A DNA stretch of 25,367 nt from NCBI GenBank assembly GCA_964400545.1, contig CAYNUG010000019.1, positions 1 to 25,367 of the forward strand, given 5' to 3'. Every line of letters starts with the position of its first letter. Position 1 is the first letter of the stretch. The DNA comes from UBA647 sp964400545. GTDB lineage: Bacteria; Acidobacteriota; Aminicenantia; UBA2199. The position numbers and the translations under genes were made by a program. The notes beneath the pieces are model-generated. The model made no database searches. It was not told where the DNA came from and saw nothing but the letters and a program-made list of their open reading frames with translations. Positions 16,851 to 23,030 of this stretch are shown piece by piece.

Positions 16851-16879
16851 TTGATTTTTCAAATTTTTCAATATATTAT
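16851..16879 (+). promoter_or_regulatory. Predicted promoter of the 11-haem cytochrome gene
   Basis: -35 TTGATT (16851-16856), 17-base spacer, -10 TATTAT (16874-16879). The expected start is near 16886, giving a leader of about 35 bases with GAGGTG (16910-16915) before the ATG. The rest of the 249-base gap (16672-16920) holds the terminator and otherwise featureless AT-rich DNA. Confidence 0.5.
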
Positions 16880-16920
16880 TTTTATAGTTTTAAAATTCTT
16901 AGAATATTAGAGGTGTGCAA

Positions 16921-18894
16921 ATGATGTCAAAAAGTATTAAACAGACTCTTTCATTAAGGATACCGGATAAGTTCATGTTTCTTATAATTTTTATTGGCAT
17001 TATCATTTTATTTGCCCCAATTGAATTGAATTCAGATATACCGAATGAAGATTGTTTGATATGTCACGGGGATAAGGATATTGAAGCGGAAACGGAGAGG
17101 GGCAAATCATTAAAACTATTTGTTCCGGAAAATTCATTGATCGGGAGTGTCCATGAAGATCTCTCCTGTGTAGATTGCCATATTGGAGCTGACTCGTTTG
17201 AAGATATTCCTCATTCATCAAAGCCGATGGTAAAAGCATGTGAGAATTGTCATGAAGAAGAAGCGGAAGAAACTGCAAAAGATGTTCATGGTAAGGGTCA
17301 TGCGAGCGGTGATGAAATGGCGCCTTCATGCTATGACTGTCATGGCGGACACGATATAAAACCGATAAGTTCACCCAAATTCAGGTTTGCTCCGAAGAAT
17401 CAACCGGAAACATGCGGGAAATGTCATGGTGGTGATGAGATCAATTTAAAAGCACATGGTATTTATAAAAGAAATATTGTAACTAAATATAAATCGAGTG
17501 TTCATTGGCAGGCATTAAATGAGGGTAAGAGAGCAGCGACCTGTACAGATTGTCATGGGTCTCATACCATTCTTTCTTCGGGATATAAGAATTCCGGTGT
17601 CTCAAGAGCCAATGAAGCTAATTCATGTATGAAATGTCACAGGTCGGAAGGAATTGCTTTCTGGGATGGTCCTCATGGTGATGCCTTGGCACACGGTAAT
17701 AATGATGTGCCGACGTGTTCAACATGCCATGGAGATCACGATATGGCATCTTTGAAAGTAAGAAGTGGTGTCGCAAAACAATGGGCTGCAACACAAGTTT
17801 GTATCTGGTGCCACGGAAATGGACGTATGATGGCAAGATACGGTCTGGATACGACTCCGGTTGACAGTTATATGCAGGATTTTCACGGATTGACACAAAG
17901 GGGTACATTAGGAGAAAGTGCGACATGTGCAGACTGCCACGATCCTCACCATTCATTACCTTCAAATCATCCGAATTCGAGGATGCATATATCTAACAGA
18001 GGGCCTACCTGCGGGAAGTGTCATGGTAAGGTCACGGATAATTTTGCAAAAAGTTTTACTCATAAAGGTTCAATTAAAACAGAAGGTTCCCGATTGGAGC
18101 ACATAATAAAGATCATTTATATATATCTGATCATTTTTACGATAGGAGCGATGCTTTTTTATGTGACGATGGTATGGTTTAAAGCAGTTCGGGAAAAGAT
18201 AAAAAAACAGAGGAAAGATCCATATATTCAGAGGATGACAGGATTCGGGAGATGGGTTCATAAAACCTTACTGGTTAGTTTTATAGTTCTTGTTATAACC
18301 GGATTTGCTTTGAAATTCCCTGATTCTTTCTGGGTAAAGTTTTTGTTCTCTATGGGAATGACAGAGAGTGTCAGAGCTTTTATTCACAGAGCTGCAGCAT
18401 TAATTATGACCATTGATTCGATAATTTTCACTCTGTTCCTGATATTTGCAAAGAGGGGAAAAAGATTATTCAGAGATTTTCTCCCCGGGAAGAGAGATCT
18501 GACAGATATTTTCAGATCTATCAAATACAATCTTGGAATGGGGTCTGAAAAAGATCCTCCCAAATCGGATGTTTTTAATTTCGGAGAAAAGGTAGAGTTC
18601 TGGGCTATGGTCTGGGGTACAGTGGTAATGACTGCAACAGGAATAATCCTATGGTTTCCCAAACTGATTCCTGCCTTATGGTGTGCGTGTATAATTCCGA
18701 TAGCAAGAGTAATACATTATTACGAAGCTATCCTCGCAGCTTTAGCAATTCTGGTGTGGCACGGGTTCCATGTGATATTTCATCCGGATGAATATCCTAT
18801 GAACACTTCCTGGTGGACGGGTCATCTGACAAAAGAAGAAACGAAACACAGATTCGAGGAAGAGGCTCAAAAAAAACAGCAAATTAAAGATTAA
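16921..18894 (+). CDS. Undecahaem (11 CxxCH) cytochrome c fused to a cytochrome b561-type membrane domain
   Basis: A 657-residue protein. An N-terminal hydrophobic anchor lies at about 18-34. Eleven CxxCH haem-c sites follow between about 45 and 367: CLICH, CVDCH, CENCH, CYDCH, CGKCH, CTDCH, CMKCH, CSTCH, CIWCH, CADCH and CGKCH. The C-terminal half (about 390-630) has about five membrane helices with His residues suited to haem b ('WVHKTLL', 'FIHRAAA', 'RVIHYYEAI', 'VWHGFHVIFHP'), resembling FdnI/thiosulfate-reductase gamma-type cytochrome b. Expected role: moving electrons between the quinone pool and periplasmic haems. The terminal partner is not encoded nearby. ATG 16921 (or 16924) is preferred over GTG 16915, because that GTG is part of the GAGGTG ribosome site. 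It appears to be its own transcription unit. Confidence 0.92.
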   Translation: MMSKSIKQTLSLRIPDKFMFLIIFIGIIILFAPIELNSDIPNEDCLICHGDKDIEAETERGKSLKLFVPENSLIGSVHEDLSCVDCHIGADSFEDIPHSSKPMVKACENCHEEEAEETAKDVHGKGHASGDEMAPSCYDCHGGHDIKPISSPKFRFAPKNQPETCGKCHGGDEINLKAHGIYKRNIVTKYKSSVHWQALNEGKRAATCTDCHGSHTILSSGYKNSGVSRANEANSCMKCHRSEGIAFWDGPHGDALAHGNNDVPTCSTCHGDHDMASLKVRSGVAKQWAATQVCIWCHGNGRMMARYGLDTTPVDSYMQDFHGLTQRGTLGESATCADCHDPHHSLPSNHPNSRMHISNRGPTCGKCHGKVTDNFAKSFTHKGSIKTEGSRLEHIIKIIYIYLIIFTIGAMLFYVTMVWFKAVREKIKKQRKDPYIQRMTGFGRWVHKTLLVSFIVLVITGFALKFPDSFWVKFLFSMGMTESVRAFIHRAAALIMTIDSIIFTLFLIFAKRGKRLFRDFLPGKRDLTDIFRSIKYNLGMGSEKDPPKSDVFNFGEKVEFWAMVWGTVVMTATGIILWFPKLIPALWCACIIPIARVIHYYEAILAALAILVWHGFHVIFHPDEYPMNTSWWTGHLTKEETKHRFEEEAQKKQQIKD

Positions 18895-18929
18895 TTATAA
18901 ATGAAAGGGAATGGTGATAATCCCGCTTA

Positions 18930-18958
18930 TTGACATCCGGTACTATTTTAAATACCAT
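18930..18958 (+). promoter_or_regulatory. Predicted uppP promoter
   Basis: Perfect -35 TTGACA (18930-18935), 17-base spacer, -10 TACCAT (18953-18958). The expected start near 18965 gives a leader of about 13 bases containing AAGGAG (18968-18973) before the GTG at 18978. This shows that the in-frame TTG at 18930 is promoter, not start codon. Confidence 0.6.
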
Positions 18959-18977
18959 ATTTTTTGTAAGGAGAAAT

Positions 18978-19742
18978 GTGGATCTTGTATTGTTGCTGAA
19001 AATTTTTTTATTATCATTTGTTCAGGGTGTAAGTGAGTTCTTCCCAATATCTTCTTCCGGTCATCTCGTTATTTTTCAGGAGTTGATCGGATTCCGTTCC
19101 ATCCCGCTTGTGTATGATATTTTCTTCCATATAGGAACTCTTTTTTCTGTATTGATATATTTTTCCACTGATATATTCTCATTGATAAAAGGGTTTAGAA
19201 AAAAAGAGAATTCACGGTTCATATTCCTAATAATAGTTGCAAGTATACCGACAGCGATACTGGGATTGTTTTTTAAAGATACTTTGGAGGGGATGTTTAC
19301 AAAACCTGAGAATATCGGTTATTTTCTTCTTATAACTGCATTCGTAATCATTCTTTCGAAAATTGTAAGGATAAAAAAACCAAATGAATACGTTGTTGCA
19401 TTTATCATAGGATTTTTTCAGGGAGTGGCGATCATACCGGGGTTGTCAAGATCAGGTTTGACAATTTCTGTGGGTTTGATCCTCTCCATGGGATTTATGT
19501 TTTCTTTTAGATTTTCGTTCCTCTTGTCTATTCCGGCGATCCTGGGAGCATTGATACTCGAGATGGAAAAGATCCCTTTTACAGGTGACGAGAAGTATTA
19601 TCTTTTTGCAGGTGCACTCTTTTCTGCGTTTTTCGGATTTATAGCATTGTCTCTTCTAAAAAGAATAATTCTCCGTGAAAAATTTTATCTCTTTGCCTAT
19701 TATTGCATTATTGCAGGATTCACAGCTATTATTTTTATATAG
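18978..19742 (+). CDS. uppP: Undecaprenyl-diphosphatase (UppP/BacA)
   Basis: A 254-residue polytopic membrane protein with both UppP signatures: 'QGVSEFFPISSSGH' at 16-29 and 'PGLSRSG' at 154-160, plus 'FFHIGTLFSVLIYF' after the first. Eight or so hydrophobic helices span the chain. It removes a phosphate from undecaprenyl diphosphate to recycle the lipid carrier for peptidoglycan and surface polysaccharides; overproduction gives bacitracin resistance in known cases. The GTG at 18978 gives the family-typical start 'MDLVLLLKIFLLSFVQG' and has AAGGAG at the usual distance. It is downstream of the cytochrome gene but has its own predicted promoter. Confidence 0.94.
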   Translation: MDLVLLLKIFLLSFVQGVSEFFPISSSGHLVIFQELIGFRSIPLVYDIFFHIGTLFSVLIYFSTDIFSLIKGFRKKENSRFIFLIIVASIPTAILGLFFKDTLEGMFTKPENIGYFLLITAFVIILSKIVRIKKPNEYVVAFIIGFFQGVAIIPGLSRSGLTISVGLILSMGFMFSFRFSFLLSIPAILGALILEMEKIPFTGDEKYYLFAGALFSAFFGFIALSLLKRIILREKFYLFAYYCIIAGFTAIIFI

Positions 19743-19784
19743 TAAACATAAGTTTTCAGAAATAAATAGAGATTCTTGAAAAAA

Positions 19785-19797
19785 ACTATTGAATAGT
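19785..19797. repeat. 13-base palindrome upstream of the LuxR-type gene
   Basis: ACTATT-G-AATAGT is a perfect inverted repeat with 6-base arms, centred 25 bases before the ATG at 19816 and just after the uppP stop. The position suits an operator for the adjacent helix-turn-helix protein, but chance occurrence in AT-rich DNA is possible. Confidence 0.35.
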
Positions 19798-19815
19798 CTG
19801 AAAATTAAAATACAA

Positions 19816-20295
19816 ATGAGATTTTTTATAAAAATTTTAAACATTCTTTTTAAAAAGCAAAAAATTCTTGAATTTTGCGTAATTTTTTTGATATCTCTTT
19901 CTATAGGTTTTAGTTTTGGTGATAAATCTGTTAAATGGTTTTGGAATGATTATCCTTTTATTCCAATGATTCTTGTAATAACCGGTCTTTTGCTTTCTTT
20001 ACTTTGGATCAGAATAGAAAAACATAAAACTCAGATAATCATAAATGAAATTAAGAATTCCAGTAAAGATGATTCCAGTGAGATCAGCAAAAAGATCGAT
20101 CTATTAACCAATAGACAAAGAGAGGTATTTGAATTAATTCTAAAAGGAAAATCAAACAAGGAAATTATGAGTGAACTTTATATAGAGCTTAGCACACTAA
20201 AAACGCATATTAATCATATTTATAAAACATTGGAGATCATCAACAGAAAAGAGGCCCGGGCAATTGGGAAATTATATAGCAGAGACCAAACTTAA
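19816..20295 (+). CDS. Membrane-tethered LuxR/GerE-type helix-turn-helix regulator
   Basis: A 159-residue protein. The N-terminal half has two hydrophobic segments at about 18-35 and 46-63 separated by a short loop containing 'GDKSVKWFWND'. A polar linker follows, then a C-terminal LuxR-type DNA-binding domain at about 97-154: 'LTNRQREVFELILKGKSNKEIMSEL' and 'STLKTHINHIYKTLEI' (canonical LTxREREVL, SNKEIA and TVKTHV motifs). There is no receiver or autoinducer-binding domain, so any signal must enter through the membrane hairpin or a partner. The ATG at 19816 is preferred; a TTG at 19789 lies inside a palindrome and has no ribosome site, though the ATG also lacks an obvious one. The next gene encodes a separate copy of the membrane half. 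Confidence 0.85.
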   Translation: MRFFIKILNILFKKQKILEFCVIFLISLSIGFSFGDKSVKWFWNDYPFIPMILVITGLLLSLLWIRIEKHKTQIIINEIKNSSKDDSSEISKKIDLLTNRQREVFELILKGKSNKEIMSELYIELSTLKTHINHIYKTLEIINRKEARAIGKLYSRDQT

Positions 20296-20392
20296 TAGAT
20301 ATTATGCAAAATCAACCTTTTTTCAACCTTTTTTTTTAAAAATTGTCCAATATAATTGAGACAAATGATTTATAAAAGAAAAGGAGAAAAAA

Positions 20393-20581
20393 ATGAAAAA
20401 CAGAAGAAAAAATTTATGGATGAGTGCAACTCTTATGTGTGGTTTTCTTAGTATTTTTTTTCAGTTTGATAAAAACAGTATCAAATGGGTTTGGACAGGG
20501 CAAGAAATTGTTCCGGTGATCTTAGGGATAGCAACACTGATATTCGGAGTGTTATGGTTCCTGGAAAATAAAAAAAATTAA
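20393..20581 (+). CDS. 62-residue two-helix membrane protein, paralogue of the LuxR protein's sensor half
   Basis: A short protein with two hydrophobic segments (about 9-24 and 36-56), a short loop 'FDKNSIKWVWTGQEIVP', and a Lys/Asn-rich C-terminus that stops where the linker of the LuxR-type protein would begin. Aligned to that protein the shared pattern is F-x-F, DK, S-(V/I)-K-W-x-W, (I/V)-P-x-I-L, and L-W before a charged tail. AAGGAG lies 7 bases before the ATG, so translation is well supported. An AT-rich TATAAT at 20351-20356 might be a -10, without a clear -35. No known family is recognised; a partner or competitor of the tethered regulator is an inference. Confidence 0.7.
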   Translation: MKNRRKNLWMSATLMCGFLSIFFQFDKNSIKWVWTGQEIVPVILGIATLIFGVLWFLENKKN

Positions 20582-20735
20582 AGGATAGTTGTAGAGGGAC
20601 CAAATCTTCTGTTAAAGTATTAAAAATTTCTCAATTTAGTAATCACAATCGGGACTTTTCTTTGAAGGATCCTTTGGAGTTATTCACTCGAGGGTTATTA
20701 CTTTCATAAAAAAATTATTTTATTAACAGAAAAAC

Positions 20736-20763
20736 TTGACATATTGGAAAATATATATATAAA
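20736..20763 (+). promoter_or_regulatory. Predicted arsR-rnf operon promoter, leaderless layout
   Basis: Perfect -35 TTGACA (20736-20741), 16-base spacer, -10 TATAAA (20758-20763), then 7 bases to the ATG at 20771. The predicted start coincides with that ATG. The TTG at 20744 is inside the spacer and cannot be the start for this transcript. The upstream stretch 20582-20735 shows only AT-rich DNA and a 10-base palindrome AAGGATCCTT at 20665. Confidence 0.6.
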
Positions 20764-20770
20764 TGAAAGT

Positions 20771-21103
20771 ATGAACTTTCAAAACTTCGAAACTTATGAG
20801 GTACATGCTGAGTTTTGCAGAGCTATTGCAAATCCAAAAAGACTGATGATCATCAATATTATCGGTAACAGGAAAATAACAGTAGGAGATATAGCCAAAT
20901 CTCTGGATCTCACTGTATCAAATATAAGTCAGCATTTAAAAATACTAAAGAATTATGAAGTCGTTAAGGCGGAAAAAAAAGGTCATCAGGTTTACTATTC
21001 ACTTACTGATTTGAGACTTGTTAAAACTTGCGAAAAGATCAGGGAGATTATTTCTGATCTTTATCAGAAGAGAAAGGATATTTTTAATCCCGATTCGGTT
21101 TAA
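20771..21103 (+). CDS. ArsR-family winged-helix regulator
   Basis: A 110-residue ArsR/SmtB-type repressor. 'FCRAIANPKRLMIINII' opens the fold, the recognition helix-turn-helix is 'VGDIAKSLDLTVSNISQHLKILKN', and the wing is 'EKKGHQVYYSLTD'. The classic ArsR metal site (ELCVCDL) in the recognition region is absent. Instead there are two cysteines, one in the first helix ('EFCRAIANP') and one in the last ('VKTCEKIREI'), a pairing common in one ArsR subgroup and possibly a redox or metal switch (inference). Start at ATG 20771: a longer frame from TTG 20744 would begin inside the promoter. It lies 36 bases before the octahaem cytochrome and has no terminator after it, so it probably leads and autoregulates the rnf operon. 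Confidence 0.88.
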   Translation: MNFQNFETYEVHAEFCRAIANPKRLMIINIIGNRKITVGDIAKSLDLTVSNISQHLKILKNYEVVKAEKKGHQVYYSLTDLRLVKTCEKIREIISDLYQKRKDIFNPDSV

Positions 21104-21139
21104 TGCGGAAATTATCTTTTTAATAGACGAGGTTAATAA

Positions 21140-21844
21140 ATGAGAGCTCTTTTAAAACTTTTATTCGGAGTAAGAAAGAAATATGTTCTTGCACTGATAA
21201 TAACAATTCTGATAGTTTTTTCCTTGGTGGGATATTTATTTGAGGGGCATCATATACCTATCCGGGTTGCGTTTAATACAAGTGGCGGAGATATAATCTT
21301 TGATCACAAGCTCCATACTGATATTGAAAAGTTGAAATGCACGAAATGTCATCACAACTATGAAGAGAGAAAAATGAACCTTTCTTCAGGGTCTTTAAAT
21401 TGCAGGTCCTGTCACTATTCATCAGAATATGCTGAGATATGTGAAGATGAATCAATTCACAAACACTGTATCGGGAATAATTGTATTGAATGCCATACTA
21501 AAGAATCTGTGAATTGTGATTTTTGTCACAATGCAAAAAAATTCAAAGGAGCAAAAGAACCTGAGATTGTAATTTTTGAAACTGAGAATGGGAAGGTGGT
21601 TTTCAACCATAAAGATCATGCTTCTGAAGAAAATTATGATCTTGGATGTGAAACATGTCATCACAATTATCTTCCTGAAAATGTAAGCATTTATTCTATG
21701 AATTGCAGGCAATGCCATTATAATTCCTCCTACTCTTCCGTTTGTAAAAATGCTGAAGTCCATACAAGATGTATAGGAAAAAAGTGTACAGAATGCCACA
21801 CGGAAGGTGAGGAAAATTGTGAGATTTGTCATAAGGATGAGTGA
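21140..21844 (+). CDS. Octahaem cytochrome c (two tandem tetrahaem repeats), Rnf-associated
   Basis: A 234-residue protein. A single membrane anchor is at about 14-34, followed by two homologous halves of about 83 residues (51-133 and 151-233). Each half has the order F-(D/N)-H-K-x-H, CxxCHHNY, CR(S/Q)CHY, a lone Cys, H-x-x-C-I-G-x-x-C-(I/T)-E-C-H, and C-x-x-C-H. The eight CxxCH sites are CTKCH, CRSCH, CIECH, CDFCH, CETCH, CRQCH, CTECH and CEICH. This resembles cytochrome c3/class-III folds. Each half also has two extra conserved cysteines outside the haem motifs. It precedes rnfC, as multihaem cytochromes do in Methanosarcina and some sulfate reducers, suggesting an electron exit or entry for Rnf on the periplasmic face. 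GAGG (21129-21132) lies before the ATG. Confidence 0.9.
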   Translation: MRALLKLLFGVRKKYVLALIITILIVFSLVGYLFEGHHIPIRVAFNTSGGDIIFDHKLHTDIEKLKCTKCHHNYEERKMNLSSGSLNCRSCHYSSEYAEICEDESIHKHCIGNNCIECHTKESVNCDFCHNAKKFKGAKEPEIVIFETENGKVVFNHKDHASEENYDLGCETCHHNYLPENVSIYSMNCRQCHYNSSYSSVCKNAEVHTRCIGKKCTECHTEGEENCEICHKDE

Positions 21845-21848
21845 GAAA

Positions 21849-23030
21849 ATGATGAAACGGGATGTACTCAGTCAAGAATATGATTACCTTGGAATTACTG
21901 ATTTTCCATCACCTGATTATTTAATACTTCCGATTGGGAAGTATGTCGGAAATAAAAAGCTTGTTGTGGGGAAAAAGTTGAGAAAATATGAAGAGATAAT
22001 TCCAGGATTGATCTCACCTGTGACCGGAGAAATCGTTGAAATTGCAAAGATCCCCGTAAATGGAATTGAATCAGATGTGATACGGATAAGATCAGAAGAA
22101 GAAGGGTCAGAAGAAGATCATATTGATGTGGATCCTGAATCAGAAGAAACTATTGAATACTTACATCAAAAGTTGAAAGGGTCAGGATTTTTTTTTAAGG
22201 ATGAGATAGGTTCAAAAAAAGATTTGATCATTAGTGCAGTGGATTCCGATCCTTTATGTTCAGTTTCTCAGCAATTATTAAGAGAGAATAAAAAATTTCT
22301 TAAGGAAGATTTCGAAAAGTTTAAAAAGATCTTTAATAAAAGAAATATTTATTTTGTTGTTCCCGAACATCTATTTGATTTGGTATGGGAACTCCAAACA
22401 TATGGAATAAATGTGTGTAGAATCTCTGCTCGTTACCCTAATGGTATACCGGAGATCCTTGTCAATTCTATTGCCGATAATAACGTTCTCGATTCTCCGG
22501 TATTTTTAAAGTTCGAAGAATTTCTTAATATATGCAGGGCAGCTGAAACTGGAATCCCGAATTTTAAAAAAGTTGTTACTGTAACCGACAAAAATGGCAT
22601 TAGAAATATTCTGGTTATAAAAGGAACTCCTTTAAAATTTATTCTGAAAGATTCCGAATTACAAGCAGCAGGTAAAGTTATTACCGGGGGACCATTCAGG
22701 GGATATGCAAACTATGACCTGAACTCTCCGGTTACAGATGAAACTGAATCTATCTATGTTCAATATGAAAAGGATATCGTCAGATCTGTAAATGATCAGT
22801 GTCTGAATTGTGGAAGGTGTAATAATTCTTGTCCTGTTAATCTAAGTGTAAATATGATCACAAGATATTCGGAGTTTTCCATATTTGAAAAATGCAGGGA
22901 CCTGGGTGTTGAAAACTGTATCGAATGCGGACTCTGCTCATTCAATTGTCCCTCCGGCAGATCATTGGTTCAGTTAATAAAACTGGCAAAAAGTGAGATA
23001 AGAGGAATGGAAGGAGAAACAACGTTATGA
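21849..23030 (+). CDS. rnfC: RnfC-type subunit with NqrA-like core and two [4Fe-4S] motifs
   Basis: About 393 residues from ATG 21849. Upstream in-frame ATGs at 21837 and 21807 are possible but overlap the cytochrome gene, and no start has a strong ribosome site. The N-terminus has a barrel-sandwich segment ('GLISPVTGEIVEI'), the middle an NqrA/RnfC fold with 'TGGPFRGYAN', and the C-terminus two ferredoxin motifs, 'CLNCGRCNNSCP' at about 318-329 and 'CIECGLCSFNCP' at about 358-369. Canonical RnfC has a GGAGFPT glycine loop and an NGAECEPY motif for NADH/FMN. Here the equivalent region reads 'LKGSGFFFKDEI' and 'ISAVDSDPLC', closer to the 'A-(M/I)-D-T-(N/Q)-P-L' of NqrA. NADH oxidation is therefore doubtful. 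It overlaps rnfD by 4 bases. Confidence 0.85.
   Translation: MMKRDVLSQEYDYLGITDFPSPDYLILPIGKYVGNKKLVVGKKLRKYEEIIPGLISPVTGEIVEIAKIPVNGIESDVIRIRSEEEGSEEDHIDVDPESEETIEYLHQKLKGSGFFFKDEIGSKKDLIISAVDSDPLCSVSQQLLRENKKFLKEDFEKFKKIFNKRNIYFVVPEHLFDLVWELQTYGINVCRISARYPNGIPEILVNSIADNNVLDSPVFLKFEEFLNICRAAETGIPNFKKVVTVTDKNGIRNILVIKGTPLKFILKDSELQAAGKVITGGPFRGYANYDLNSPVTDETESIYVQYEKDIVRSVNDQCLNCGRCNNSCPVNLSVNMITRYSEFSIFEKCRDLGVENCIECGLCSFNCPSGRSLVQLIKLAKSEIRGMEGETTL

Noticed and set aside
17003..17965. Minus-strand open frames of 115-123 codons inside the 11-haem cytochrome gene
   Set aside because: They are His-rich because they are the complement of repeated CxxCH codons; no start signals or family features.
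18907..18924. GGGA...TCCC as a terminator after the cytochrome gene
   Set aside because: Only four base pairs with a 10-base loop and no T-run; it also lies immediately before the uppP promoter.
19753..19782. Stem-loop after uppP (TTTTCAGAA pairing with TTCTTGAAAA, one bulge)
   Set aside because: It is AU-rich with a bulge and an 11-base loop, and no T-run follows on the plus strand, so it is not a convincing terminator.
20665..20674. 10-base palindrome AAGGATCCTT
   Set aside because: It has no loop for a hairpin, no T-run and no position relative to a promoter that would suggest an operator; probably chance.
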